This document shows positions 51,727-61,410 of a DNA stretch of 64,000 nucleotides, piece by piece. The position numbers were made by a program, and so were the translations under genes. Positions within the stretch are counted from its first letter, which is position 1; each line of letters begins with the position of its first letter. This DNA is from Taylorella equigenitalis ATCC 35865 (GTDB taxonomy: Bacteria > Pseudomonadota > Gammaproteobacteria > Burkholderiales > Burkholderiaceae_B), in the NCBI RefSeq assembly GCF_000276685.1, contig NC_018108.1, positions 248,001 through 312,000 on the forward strand. The letters run 5' to 3'. The notes beneath the pieces are model-generated. The model saw only the letters and a program-made list of their open reading frames with translations. It did not search any database and was not told where the DNA came from.

Positions 51727-52587
51727 TTACTGACGGAATTGTCTTTGATCGTCTAGTTTATTGTACGAAGTATTACTGCCAGCCGTTTCCCTGAAAGGGT
51801 TGATATCCAATCCTCCTCGTCTTGTGTACATCGCAAATACTGATAAATATTTTGGTTGGCAATGCTTCCATATATCAGCATATATTCTTTCAACACATTG
51901 CTCATGAAATCCTGAATGATTTCTATAGGAAACTATATATCGGAGCAGTCCTTCATGATTTATTTTTTTATCGCTAGAGTATTTGATATGCACTGTAGCC
52001 CAATCGGGCTGACCTGTAACTGGGCAATTTGATTTAAGTAGATGAGACTCTAATTCTTCTTCAATCAAATCAGACCCGTTAATTTCTTCTGTCTGAAGTA
52101 AATTTGGATCAGGGTAATATTGGAAAAAATCGATGTCCAGTTCATCTAAGTTAAGAACACATGAAGCTGAGGCTCTACCTTCTAGCCAGTTAGATAGCAA
52201 ATTTTCGAATTCATCTGAATTAAAAAACTCCACAGATACATCACCCCTGGTTGCATTTTTTAAATCGCCAGTCAAAAGTTTTATTACTTCATTTCTTTCT
52301 AAATGCTCATTATTAAATGAGTTGAGGTAGAGCTTAAATGATTTTGATTCTATTAGATAGGGATTGCTTGCAGGAAATGTAAATCTGATCACTGCGATTT
52401 CAGGTTTACCAATTGGATTCAGCCATGAAAATTCGTAGGCATACCAGATATCAACTCCTTGAAAATCAATATAATCCGACCCTAATTCCGTGCGACCTAA
52501 TTCTCGGGAAATTGGTTGAAGCAAACTGGAATCATATCCTTGAGGATATTCAGTTTTTTTGCCTAGTGCAGATTGGCTTAAATCCAT
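51727..52587 (-). CDS. queF: NADPH-dependent 7-cyano-7-deazaguanine reductase QueF
   Basis: A 286 aa two-domain (YqfL/E. coli-type) QueF reducing preQ0 to preQ1. The catalytic Cys is in LKSNCPVTGQPDWATV, the QueF motif in EGLLRYIVSYRNHSGFHEQC, and the N-terminal half carries the second T-fold with DIWYAYEFSWLNP. It completes the queCDE pathway at 23.7-25.4 kb. It lies on the opposite strand between slam and the TbpB-like gene, with one TGGCAATGC copy at 51857. Confidence 0.94.
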   Translation of the reverse strand: MDLSQSALGKKTEYPQGYDSSLLQPISRELGRTELGSDYIDFQGVDIWYAYEFSWLNPIGKPEIAVIRFTFPASNPYLIESKSFKLYLNSFNNEHLERNEVIKLLTGDLKNATRGDVSVEFFNSDEFENLLSNWLEGRASASCVLNLDELDIDFFQYYPDPNLLQTEEINGSDLIEEELESHLLKSNCPVTGQPDWATVHIKYSSDKKINHEGLLRYIVSYRNHSGFHEQCVERIYADIWKHCQPKYLSVFAMYTRRGGLDINPFRETAGSNTSYNKLDDQRQFRQ

Positions 52588-52629
52588 GTGAACTCCAAGA
52601 AAAACTATATTTATAAACTATTTTTTTAT

Positions 52630-52649
52630 TGATAATAATTCTTATTCTC
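52630..52649. promoter_or_regulatory. Fur-box-like site upstream of tbpB
   Basis: TGATAATAATTCTTATTCTC begins with a perfect TGATAAT half-site and matches the 7-1-7 consensus TGATAATNATTATCA at 12 of 14 informative positions. It is in the 132 nt divergent gap between queF and tbpB, about 75 nt before the tbpB start. Confidence 0.65.
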
Positions 52650-52719
52650 AATAAAATATGACAATTTAATTAAACTTCATATTTATTAATTTCATTTTAT
52701 TTTATTAGATTCTCTATAT

Positions 52720-54756
52720 ATGAATAAAAAAATATTTTATGCCAGCCTCTTGGCGCTTGGCTTGACGGCATGCGGAGGACGAGGCAGTTTTGATACTCTA
52801 TCAATTAAAGAAAATATTGACACTGTTAAACCAGGAAAGCAAAACAATCAAGACAATAAACCATCAGAATCAGACGTAATAAAACCTGAAGCTAAAGGAG
52901 TTATGAGACCTTCATTAGGTTATGCAGTTGCCGTGCCTGTCAGGGATGTAGCAAAACGAGACGAATCTGGTAAATTTTTGGAACCACTTACTGTTGAAGG
53001 TAAGACAGTGGCTCAAGAAAGAGAAATCAGAAAGCCTATAGATGATTCTAAAGCCATACCGCTTTTAGATGGTGACCTTGAGTATGTTTATATTGATGGC
53101 AAAGAAAAATTTCCTGTAGTTAGAGATTTTGAGAAAGGTAGTAATCAGTTTGATTATAAGTATGTCAGAGCTGGAATCGTAAAACGCAAAGGCAATTCAA
53201 CTATTGATAAATACAATGAAAATGAAGATCTCATCAGCAGTCTTAATAATATTGAAGCCTATGCTTATTACAAAGGATCGGAAGCTGCTAGTGCATTGCC
53301 AACAGATAAATCTGTAGTTTATGACGGGCATTGGGAGTATATGACTGATGCTAGATTGTATAGAAACAATAAAGGCGATGTGCGTAAGGGAATTCCAGAA
53401 GGCTTTAATACAACCTCAGCTCAAGGCTATGAACATGGTGCTATGTCTATATCACATGAATATAGACCTTTGTTTGGGTCAAACCAAAAACCAGAACACC
53501 GAATTACAAATAATGCCCATTTTGAAGTTAATTTTGCAGAAAAGTCATTGAAAGGAAAATTAGATTTCGGCACACAAACTACAAGATTCACAGGCGATGT
53601 TACATATACTCCTAAATATGATATTGTCGCTAAACTTTATGGAAATCGCTTCGTAGGTTCTGCTTTGGCACTTGATGAGCCAGGAAATGAAATTAAAGCA
53701 ACATATGCAAATGCGACAAATAAGCTGGAGGGTGGCTTCTTTGGACCCAAAGCTGAAGAACTAGCAGGTAACTTTATTACTGATGATAATTCTTTATATG
53801 GGGTATTTGCAGCTAAACAAAAAAATGCTTCACAAAATATAGAGAGCGTTGTTCTTGCACAGTTTCTTGATACGACTTACGGAAAAATTAAGCAGTCAGC
53901 GGATATAAAGGAAGTCACTTTCGATGAAGAGGGAAAGGAGACAACAAAACAATACAAAAAAGAATTGGAAGATCTAGATGTTCCTGGAGCGCAAACAACG
54001 AAAAATCTTTCACTATTTGAAAATATTGATAAGTTGATAATAGATGGCAGAGAGTTGAACTTAGTGCCAGGTCGAACAGTATCCATAGAAAAAGATGGAC
54101 GCAGACTGAACGTGACAGCTTACAAAGGGGATTTTGAATATTTGCGATTAGGTAAAGTTTTTAAATCTGGATTCACCAAGGTTGGAGAAGAGGAACAAGT
54201 AGAAAGTGGAGATTCAGAGGAAGAAGATTCAAATAAGGAAATCACGCAAAAAATAACTACTGTATATCCAGATCAAGATGGCTATTTTGTCCAAGGAGCC
54301 TTAACAGAGTCTAAAAATGTGCCTAATCAAGGTGTAGCTAAGTATGACGGTGTGTGGGGCGGAAAAATCTACTACTTTAATCGTGCAATTGGAACAAATC
54401 ATAATACTGCTCATTTTGATGTTGATTTTGGCGAAAGAAAAATTAAAGGCGACCTCAAAGACTTTGGAGCAAAGGTGTTTGAAATCGATGCCTCAATAGA
54501 TAAAAACACCTTCACAGGTAAGGTGACTTCAGTTGGCGAAATCAAACTCGATAATGCAGTTGGAGGAACTACCCATACATCAAGTGCAAGATTTGATATT
54601 AAGGATAGGGATATTGCTGTAACAGGTGCTTTCTTTGGTCCTAAAGCAGATGAGCTTGCAGGATCATTTTCAGGAAAAGGAAATTTAAAAGGGGATTCTA
54701 ACGGCAAAACAGAAGCTGATATTGGAGTAGTTTTCGGTGCTAAAAAAACAAACTAA
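52720..54756 (+). CDS. tbpB: TbpB/LbpB-like surface lipoprotein (transferrin-binding family)
   Basis: A 678 aa lipoprotein. The lipobox LTAC (Cys18) is followed by GGRGSFD, the same arrangement as neisserial TbpB. It is bilobed: an N-lobe handle and barrel (about 50-375) with FFGPKAEELAG at ~340, and a C-lobe (about 400-678) with FFGPKADELAG at ~637. These two barrel motifs are typical of TbpB-fold Slam substrates. An acidic insert (about residues 489-507; 10 of 19 Asp/Glu) in the C-lobe recalls LbpB. With TbpA it would capture iron-loaded host transferrin or lactoferrin. The start has no strong ribosome-binding site. One GCATTGCCA copy is at 53293. Confidence 0.87.
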   Translation: MNKKIFYASLLALGLTACGGRGSFDTLSIKENIDTVKPGKQNNQDNKPSESDVIKPEAKGVMRPSLGYAVAVPVRDVAKRDESGKFLEPLTVEGKTVAQEREIRKPIDDSKAIPLLDGDLEYVYIDGKEKFPVVRDFEKGSNQFDYKYVRAGIVKRKGNSTIDKYNENEDLISSLNNIEAYAYYKGSEAASALPTDKSVVYDGHWEYMTDARLYRNNKGDVRKGIPEGFNTTSAQGYEHGAMSISHEYRPLFGSNQKPEHRITNNAHFEVNFAEKSLKGKLDFGTQTTRFTGDVTYTPKYDIVAKLYGNRFVGSALALDEPGNEIKATYANATNKLEGGFFGPKAEELAGNFITDDNSLYGVFAAKQKNASQNIESVVLAQFLDTTYGKIKQSADIKEVTFDEEGKETTKQYKKELEDLDVPGAQTTKNLSLFENIDKLIIDGRELNLVPGRTVSIEKDGRRLNVTAYKGDFEYLRLGKVFKSGFTKVGEEEQVESGDSEEEDSNKEITQKITTVYPDQDGYFVQGALTESKNVPNQGVAKYDGVWGGKIYYFNRAIGTNHNTAHFDVDFGERKIKGDLKDFGAKVFEIDASIDKNTFTGKVTSVGEIKLDNAVGGTTHTSSARFDIKDRDIAVTGAFFGPKADELAGSFSGKGNLKGDSNGKTEADIGVVFGAKKTN

Positions 54757-54766
54757 AACAAAAGAA

Positions 54767-57544
54767 ATGAAAATTAAAAATATAAAAAAACTAATTTTTT
54801 TATGTGCATTGGGGAATGCTTATATATTGCCACAAGCAAATGCTCAAGAAAGCTCTGCAGAGCTAGATACTATATCAGTAGAGGGTTATAGAGAAGTATC
54901 AAGAACGGATAATGAAGTCACTGGACTGGGAAAGGTGGTCAAGTCATCGCAGTCTTTACGTAAGGAGATGGTAAATAATATTCGTGATTTGACCCGATAT
55001 GACCCTGGTATTTCCGTTGTTGAGCAGGGTCGAGGTGCAAGCTCAGGGTATTCAATTCGTGGTGTAGATAAAAACCGTGTGGGACTTTTGGTCGATGGCA
55101 TTCCGCAAATTCAATCCTATGTTTTGCAGGGCAAACGCAATGGGAGTGGGGCTATCAATGAAATCGAATACGAAAATCTGAGTTCTATTGAAATAAGCAA
55201 GGGTGCAAGCTCATCTGAATATGGTAGCGGTGCTTTAGGTGGAGCTGTAGGTTTTAGAACTAAAGAAGTATCGGATGTTCTTGATCCAAATTCAAATTGG
55301 AATATCACTAATAAAACAGCTTATATTTCAAAGAACAAGCAACTTTCAAACTCAACTGCTATAGCGGGTAGGTATAAAGGATTCGAAGCTCTTTTCCAGT
55401 TCACACAAAGAAAAGGGCATGAAACCTCGGCACATGAAGCTATAGAAAAAGATGCAAGCTATGAGATAGGTAAATTGTCAGCATTTGCAGATACATATGA
55501 TTTACGCAGAGGCAAAGCTCCGAATGAGAAAAATAGCAGTTTCTTTATACTCAAAGATGAGTGCCCAACTCTAGATCTTTCGTGTGCAAAACCTAAAGCT
55601 GCGATTACGAATTTGCCATATTTAAAAAATGCTTCTCTCAAAGAAGACATGACTCCTGAAGAGCTTGAGCAGCTCAAAAAAATGCAACCAGTAACTGAAA
55701 AGTTTAATGCAAAAAACTACACAGGTGCATTGAGAGCATTGCCAGACCCAATGAAATATGAAAGCAAATCTTGGTTTGGTAGAATCGGCAAGCAAATTGA
55801 TGAACATCATTATATTGGGGCTCTTGTAGAGGATACCGTTCAAACATATGATATCCGTGATATGACGGAACGTGCTTATTTTGGGCTGGATGAACTAGAT
55901 AAATTTAAGTTTTCAAAGGGTATTTATAGAGGGCAAGACCTTGCTCAAGGCCTGTTTATAACGGATAACTTCACAAATAAGTTGCAAATTGGGCTTAACT
56001 GGTCGCGCACATTATTTATCGATGAAAAACATAAAAAAAATAGATACGGTCTAATTTATAAATACGATGCCAAATCAAGTGAGAGTCCGATTGATTCAAT
56101 ATCTCTGAGATACGATAATCAGTCTATAAATATAGAAAATACGTATCTTGCACTTAATTGTGCGAAATATCCTAATGTTGATAAAAATTGCCGACCAAGT
56201 GCCGATAAGCCTAATTCTTATAGTCATACGCTCACAAATAACTATAAGGAGAAACATAATTTAATCAATCTTTCTGCAGAGAAGGAGATTGTAAAAAACG
56301 ACTTTACACATACCTTTAAGGGTTCTATAGGGTACGATAGATTCACATCCGAATTAACAAGAACAAATTTTGTTACTTCATACGCAAGTTCAGAATATAA
56401 GGTTTTAAGTGGCAATGGCTTTGCATCCAATCCATATATTTATGAGATGACCACTGCACTTGAGCAAACGGATTATTGCAATACCACATTGTCATCGCAT
56501 CTTGATTGTGTGCCTAGAGTAATTAAAGGAAGCAATTTATTTGGTGCCCTTCAATACAATCTTGCGTACACCGATAGGGTGAAATTAGGTTTAGGGCTTA
56601 GATACGATCGACATATTTTTAAAACTGAAGATCGTTGGACGGGCTCTGGAAAATATTCAAATCTTTCATATAACTTTGGCTTAGTTGTTAAACCGATAAA
56701 TCACCTAAGTCTGGCATATAGATTTTCTACAGGTTATCGAGTCCCAAGCTTTAGAGAATTATTTGGATATCGAGTGCCTGGCTTTAAAAAAGGGGTAAAT
56801 GACGAAGATCATTACGTCACAGATGTAAAACCTGAGAGGGCTTTAAATAGTGAATATGCCGTAAACGTAATGGGTAATTTCGGAAATATTGAAGCTAGCT
56901 ATTTCAAAAACACATATAAGGACATGATTGCCTTTACATATGATGCAGAAGGTACAAGAAGAGGTTTTAGAAATGCTCAGAACGTTACTCTTGAAGGATT
57001 TAATGTAGTCGGAAAAATTTTCTGGGATGGGGTGTTACCAATATTGCCAGAGGGTCTATATTCAACTATCGGCTATAACAGAATTAAACTTGTAGATAAC
57101 AAGGTGAAAACAGGATTTGCAAGAGTTGAGAGCTATCTATTAGACTCTATTCAACCATCAAGATTAGTGCTAGGTTTAGGTTACGACGATCCATATGAAA
57201 AATGGGGCGTAAATTTAATGGCAACATTTTCAAAACCAAAAAATGTTGATGAGCTAAAAGGTAGCGTACATCTAGCTGGCAGTGGCAATAGTTATGATGT
57301 TCAGTCCACTAAAACAAGAACTAATGGCTGGAAAACATTTGATATGACGGCTTACTTTAAACCATATAAATACATAACGTTGCGGGCTGGTGTATACAAC
57401 ATATTTAATTATAAATACGTAACTTGGGAGTCTTTAAGGCAGACTGCAATGGGTGCAATAAATCGTAATGAGGATAATGGCGTATATACTAAATTTGCAG
57501 CTCCAGGGCGTAATTTTGCTTTAACCCTAGAACTTAAGTACTAA
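54767..57544 (+). CDS. tbpA: TbpA/LbpA-like TonB-dependent transferrin/lactoferrin receptor
   Basis: A 925 aa outer-membrane receptor. It has a signal peptide ending ANA (about residue 25), TonB box LDTISVEG, and a plug with NIRDLTRYDPGISVVEQGRG, GYSIRGVDKNRV and the EIEYEN motif, all close to neisserial TbpA. The 22-strand barrel carries CRPSADKP and ends with APGRNFALTLELKY. The ATG at 54767 (10 nt after the tbpB stop) is chosen; an in-frame GTG at 54737 lies inside tbpB and is unlikely. TbpA removes iron from the host protein and imports it with TonB energy. A strong terminator follows. One GCATTGCCA copy is at 55736. Confidence 0.92.
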   Translation: MKIKNIKKLIFLCALGNAYILPQANAQESSAELDTISVEGYREVSRTDNEVTGLGKVVKSSQSLRKEMVNNIRDLTRYDPGISVVEQGRGASSGYSIRGVDKNRVGLLVDGIPQIQSYVLQGKRNGSGAINEIEYENLSSIEISKGASSSEYGSGALGGAVGFRTKEVSDVLDPNSNWNITNKTAYISKNKQLSNSTAIAGRYKGFEALFQFTQRKGHETSAHEAIEKDASYEIGKLSAFADTYDLRRGKAPNEKNSSFFILKDECPTLDLSCAKPKAAITNLPYLKNASLKEDMTPEELEQLKKMQPVTEKFNAKNYTGALRALPDPMKYESKSWFGRIGKQIDEHHYIGALVEDTVQTYDIRDMTERAYFGLDELDKFKFSKGIYRGQDLAQGLFITDNFTNKLQIGLNWSRTLFIDEKHKKNRYGLIYKYDAKSSESPIDSISLRYDNQSINIENTYLALNCAKYPNVDKNCRPSADKPNSYSHTLTNNYKEKHNLINLSAEKEIVKNDFTHTFKGSIGYDRFTSELTRTNFVTSYASSEYKVLSGNGFASNPYIYEMTTALEQTDYCNTTLSSHLDCVPRVIKGSNLFGALQYNLAYTDRVKLGLGLRYDRHIFKTEDRWTGSGKYSNLSYNFGLVVKPINHLSLAYRFSTGYRVPSFRELFGYRVPGFKKGVNDEDHYVTDVKPERALNSEYAVNVMGNFGNIEASYFKNTYKDMIAFTYDAEGTRRGFRNAQNVTLEGFNVVGKIFWDGVLPILPEGLYSTIGYNRIKLVDNKVKTGFARVESYLLDSIQPSRLVLGLGYDDPYEKWGVNLMATFSKPKNVDELKGSVHLAGSGNSYDVQSTKTRTNGWKTFDMTAYFKPYKYITLRAGVYNIFNYKYVTWESLRQTAMGAINRNEDNGVYTKFAAPGRNFALTLELKY

Positions 57545-57554
57545 AACAGACTGC

Positions 57555-57588
57555 AAAGAACCTAAAGATATACGTCTTTAGGTTCTTT
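57555..57588. terminator. bidirectional terminator after tbpA
   Basis: A perfect 14 bp inverted repeat (AAAGAACCTAAAGA with its complement, 6 nt loop). It serves tbpA on the plus strand and ttcA on the minus strand. Confidence 0.85.
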
Positions 57589-57591
57589 GAT

Positions 57592-58473
57592 TTAAATATT
57601 TTTTTTAAGATTGCTTATATTTATGACCTGCTCATTTTCTAAGGTCAAATCGAAGTCTGCGTACGTTTCGTGATCAAATGCAGTATCCCCATCTTCATAA
57701 AATTCGCCTGTCGTTTTTAGATTTAAAAAATCAAAAAGATTTGTATCCATTAAATGTGAAGGTGCAACAGCCGATAATGCCTTAAATGTATTCCATACTT
57801 TTTTCGGGCTTTGCTTTTCCCATGAACGAATCATGTCTCCAACTTCTTTGCGTTTAAGATTTTCTTGTGAACCGCACAAATTACAAGGAATTATTGGAAA
57901 TGCTTTCTGTTTCGCATATAGAATAATGTCCTTTTCTGCGACAAATGCAAGAGGCCTAATAACCATATGTTTTCCATCATCGCTAACAAGTTTAGGAGGC
58001 ATGGTTTTAAGCTTAGCGGCATAAAAAAGATTAAGAAAAAAAGTCGCCAGTATATCGTCCCTGTGATGACCAAGTGCGATCTTCGTGCAACCCAACTCAT
58101 CGCTCACTCGGTATAAAATTCCGCGACGTAGCCTTGAACATAGCGAACAGGTAGTCTTTCCCTCAGGAATTACTCGCTTAACAATTGAATATGTATCCTG
58201 ATTTTCTATATGATAAGGAACTCCAATACTTTCAAGGTACTCAGGCAGTACATGCTCAGGAAATCCAGGTTGCTTTTGATCTAAGTTCACTGCCACCAAC
58301 TCAAATTTAATCGGTGCCCTGTTTTGTAAGATGCGCAAAACCTCAAGTAATGTATAGGAGTCCTTACCGCCTGACAGACAGACCATAACACGATCACCGT
58401 CCTCAATCATGCCATATTTTGTAATGGCAATAGCTGTTTCGCGGACAATTCTTTTTTCTAACTTATTATCCAT
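57592..58473 (-). CDS. ttcA: tRNA 2-thiocytidine(32) synthetase TtcA
   Basis: A 293 aa ATP-dependent thiolase that modifies C32 of several tRNAs. The PP-loop is LSGGKDSYT. Fe-S cysteine pairs are CSLC and CNLC, and GHHRDD is present. The ATG at 58473 (MDNKLEKR) is chosen because the longer frame overlaps folB; it begins 1 nt after the folB stop (TAAAATG). Confidence 0.93.
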   Translation of the reverse strand: MDNKLEKRIVRETAIAITKYGMIEDGDRVMVCLSGGKDSYTLLEVLRILQNRAPIKFELVAVNLDQKQPGFPEHVLPEYLESIGVPYHIENQDTYSIVKRVIPEGKTTCSLCSRLRRGILYRVSDELGCTKIALGHHRDDILATFFLNLFYAAKLKTMPPKLVSDDGKHMVIRPLAFVAEKDIILYAKQKAFPIIPCNLCGSQENLKRKEVGDMIRSWEKQSPKKVWNTFKALSAVAPSHLMDTNLFDFLNLKTTGEFYEDGDTAFDHETYADFDLTLENEQVINISNLKKNI

Positions 58474-58474
58474 T

Positions 58475-58843
58475 TTAGAAATCTGAACGCGTAGAAATAA
58501 GCTGCACGCCAACAGCATCCGAATCAGAAAAGGCTGCTGGTTTTCCAATCTTAAGATCTATAGCTTCAATCACATCAAATTCTTTATAAAGTCTGGCGGA
58601 AATAGTTAAGAGTAGTGTTTCAACTAAATGTACATGCTGCCTAACAGACTCTTCTCTAATAATGTCACGAATTTTTCTGTAATCCAAAACAGTTTTTATA
58701 TTTTTATCATCAACCGCAGACGGAGTTAGTATTTCGAGTACCACATCAACTTCAATAATTTGAGTGGCCCTTAGCTCGTGCTCAAGTATTCCAATCTTCG
58801 CATCGATTTTAAGCTTATTAAAAAATATTTTCATCTGAGACAT
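58475..58843 (-). CDS. folB: dihydroneopterin aldolase FolB
   Basis: A 122 aa T-fold enzyme of folate synthesis. It has the N-terminal [16 protein letters not shown], Tyr in DYRKIRDII, and the central [13 protein letters not shown] with the C-terminal catalytic Lys in IGKPAAF. It is co-transcribed with ttcA. Near the start region (58854) lies a one-mismatch copy of the GCATTGCCA word. Confidence 0.9.
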   Translation of the reverse strand: MSQMKIFFNKLKIDAKIGILEHELRATQIIEVDVVLEILTPSAVDDKNIKTVLDYRKIRDIIREESVRQHVHLVETLLLTISARLYKEFDVIEAIDLKIGKPAAFSDSDAVGVQLISTRSDF

Positions 58844-58943
58844 AATTTAGGTTGGCAATACAAGTTTTTAAGCCGAAATTGTAATGTTTACTGAGTATAA
58901 ATTGGTTACAATCACTAGATTATTTCCACAAAAATTCTAGTTT

Positions 58944-59891
58944 ATGACAAATCAAGTTTATGATGCTGTGATTATAGGTGCAGGACCAGCAGGTGTATCC
59001 TGTGCAGTATGGCTGTCATTACTAGGGTTTAAAGCTGTAGTAATTGAAAGGTCAAATTATATAGGCGGTTTGGTGGCAAATAATCCCTATCAGGATGTGT
59101 GGAATGTTACGGCTCCTGAACTTACGGGAGAGGATGCCGCTAAGCAAATGCGAAAAAGTATTGAGCATGCTCGTGTGCCAGTCTTGTACGAACAGACTGT
59201 CTATGACATAAAACATATAAGTACTAATTCAGATTTTGAACTTAAGGACTTCGATAGTTCAGCTCCTAGATTTAAAGTCTATTTTAAAAATGCAAAAGAC
59301 GGTTTAGAGTCTAAAGCGATAGAGACTAAATTCGTGGTCATTGCCACTGGAGTTAAGTATAAAAGACCTCCTGAGATGGGGGATAAAAAATATCCTCAGA
59401 TTTTAATTGGACCTGGAAAGCATGTTTATCAGCATGATTTTGTTATGCGAGAGATAGCTATTCTGGGCGGTGGGGATAATGCCATGGAAAACGCCATATA
59501 TCTTGCTCAGAGAGGAGCGAAGTCTATCGATGTATACAGTCGCACGCTTAGAGCTCAGCATAAGTGGATGAAAAATATTCCTTCTGAATCGTTGCACTTA
59601 GGAACTTATAATTTTGACCCAGACCATATGTCAGTAAATGGAAAGCGGTATGACACAATTTTAGTTTTCTACGGATATGAACCTCAGCTTGATGGTATGC
59701 CTGATATTGGGCTAAAAGTTCAGGAGAATGGCTATTTGTGGACTGATCACAAGACAGCACAGACTAATATACCTGGGATTTTTGCAATAGGTGAGGTAAC
59801 TAATCGTATGCATCCCTGTGTTGTGACATCGATGGCGGATGGTGTTGTGGCCGCAAAAGCAATACAAAACATTTTGGAAGATAAGGATTAG
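58944..59891 (+). CDS. thioredoxin-reductase-like FAD/NAD(P) oxidoreductase lacking CxxC
   Basis: A 315 aa two-domain flavoprotein. The FAD motif is VIIGAGPAGVSCAVWL, the NAD(P) motif is AILGGGDNAMENAIYL, and the C-terminal FAD motif is GIFAIGEVTNRM. The redox CxxC of true thioredoxin reductase, expected before the NAD(P) motif, is absent; the segment reads GPGKHVYQHDF. It is more like the TrxR-type ferredoxin/flavodoxin-NADP reductases, though substrate is unknown. The cardiolipin synthase starts 8 nt after. Confidence 0.82.
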   Translation: MTNQVYDAVIIGAGPAGVSCAVWLSLLGFKAVVIERSNYIGGLVANNPYQDVWNVTAPELTGEDAAKQMRKSIEHARVPVLYEQTVYDIKHISTNSDFELKDFDSSAPRFKVYFKNAKDGLESKAIETKFVVIATGVKYKRPPEMGDKKYPQILIGPGKHVYQHDFVMREIAILGGGDNAMENAIYLAQRGAKSIDVYSRTLRAQHKWMKNIPSESLHLGTYNFDPDHMSVNGKRYDTILVFYGYEPQLDGMPDIGLKVQENGYLWTDHKTAQTNIPGIFAIGEVTNRMHPCVVTSMADGVVAAKAIQNILEDKD

Positions 59892-59899
59892 AGAGCTTG

Positions 59900-61381
59900 A
59901 TGGATTGGTTCTCTGATCACATTGCAATTTTGTTAGTTTTATTCTGGGTGTTATATATGCTCGGAGTGGCCTTTTGGATTATTCTCCAAAGACGGGATCC
60001 TTCCTCGACATTGGCATGGATCATGCTTTTAGGCTTTCTACCATTTGTGGGCATAGTCGTGTACTACTTTTTCGGTCCTAAGAAGTTCAAGCGTCAAAGA
60101 AATGCACGTAGAAGAAGCCGCAAAACAATCTCTAAAAACGCAAACATATGGGGGATACAAGATGGTTCTCACTTTATAGAACCAAACTATAAAGATATTT
60201 CCCTTCTAATTGATAATACTAGCCATACACCTACTACTTATAGTTGGGAGTATAAGTTTTACACTGACGATGATATTTTTGAGGCTATTTTTGAAGGTGT
60301 TAGAAACAGTACCGAATATGTTCTCGTGCAGTATTATCAATTTGATAGCGATACTATTGGCACTCGTTTTCGTGACTTATTGATTAAAAAATTACATCAA
60401 GGGGTCAAAGTATTTTTGCTTGTCGATGCATATGGATCTAAGAGTCTAAATCGAAGATTTCTAAAACCTTTTCTAGATGCGGGTGGGCAATTAGAATTTT
60501 TTCATAATTTAAGTTTTAAACGTCTACCATCTCTTTTAAATTTTAGAAACCACAGGAAAATCGTTATATGCGACGGTCTATATGCATTTACTGGATGCAC
60601 AAATATGACTGACTTAGAATATCATGCAGCAAATTCAGAAGCATTTCATGATGTGCATATTCGTCTTAACGGGCCTTCTGTTATGTGGCTTGAAAGTGTT
60701 TTTGCTCAAGATTGGATTTATTCCACTGGTAATAAAGACCTGTTCAGGATTCTAAAAGATAGTTATAAACGCAGAAACAATCGCAAGTTAAATAAAGTCA
60801 ATCTTTCACAATCTAATTTGGAAGAGGGGGAATCGGGCTCTCGTTTTAGAGTGCAACTTATACAATCTGGACCTGACACAAAGTATGCCCCTATTATGCG
60901 AGCAATGATGACGGCAATACATCAGGCTAGACATCATATTTATCTTATAACACCATATTTTGTTCCAGACGAGGCGGCGATTGAAGGGCTAACTTCAGCA
61001 GCACTTAGAGGAGTTAAAGTTCATATACTGGTACCAGAAATGAGTGACTTTAAGTGGGTGACTTTAGCTACTAGGTCATGGTTTGACGAACTATATAAAG
61101 CTGGCGTAGTAATTCATCTATATAAACCAAGCATGATTCATACTAAGATGCTTGTGGTTGATGAAGATATCAGCTTTTTGGGTAGTGCAAACTTTGATAA
61201 CCGAAGCTTTTATATTAATTTTGAAATTTCGGTTTTGTGCTATGAAAAAGAAGCCAACAGCATACTGACAAAAGAATTTAATAGATGCGTCACTAATTCA
61301 GAAATTTATATCCCACAAAAATACGGGCTCTGGACTCGATTTGTGCATTCGCTTGCAAGACTATCGAGTCCACTTTTATAG
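59900..61381 (+). CDS. cls: cardiolipin synthase (phospholipase D family)
   Basis: A 493 aa protein with two N-terminal membrane helices (about 8-60) and two PLD HKD motifs: HRKIVICDGLYAFTG (about residue 215) and HTKMLVVDEDISFLG (about 413). It condenses phosphatidylglycerol to cardiolipin. The ATG at 59900 is chosen over an adjacent TTG. Both HKD motifs are intact. Confidence 0.92.
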   Translation: MDWFSDHIAILLVLFWVLYMLGVAFWIILQRRDPSSTLAWIMLLGFLPFVGIVVYYFFGPKKFKRQRNARRRSRKTISKNANIWGIQDGSHFIEPNYKDISLLIDNTSHTPTTYSWEYKFYTDDDIFEAIFEGVRNSTEYVLVQYYQFDSDTIGTRFRDLLIKKLHQGVKVFLLVDAYGSKSLNRRFLKPFLDAGGQLEFFHNLSFKRLPSLLNFRNHRKIVICDGLYAFTGCTNMTDLEYHAANSEAFHDVHIRLNGPSVMWLESVFAQDWIYSTGNKDLFRILKDSYKRRNNRKLNKVNLSQSNLEEGESGSRFRVQLIQSGPDTKYAPIMRAMMTAIHQARHHIYLITPYFVPDEAAIEGLTSAALRGVKVHILVPEMSDFKWVTLATRSWFDELYKAGVVIHLYKPSMIHTKMLVVDEDISFLGSANFDNRSFYINFEISVLCYEKEANSILTKEFNRCVTNSEIYIPQKYGLWTRFVHSLARLSSPLL

Positions 61382-61410
61382 ACCTAATGAGCTTTTGAAG
61401 TTAGGATGAA

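Noticed and set aside
54737-54766. In-frame GTG start for tbpA inside the tbpB end
   Set aside because: The added ten residues are Lys/Thr-rich and would disturb the signal peptide. ATG 54767 directly gives a normal one.
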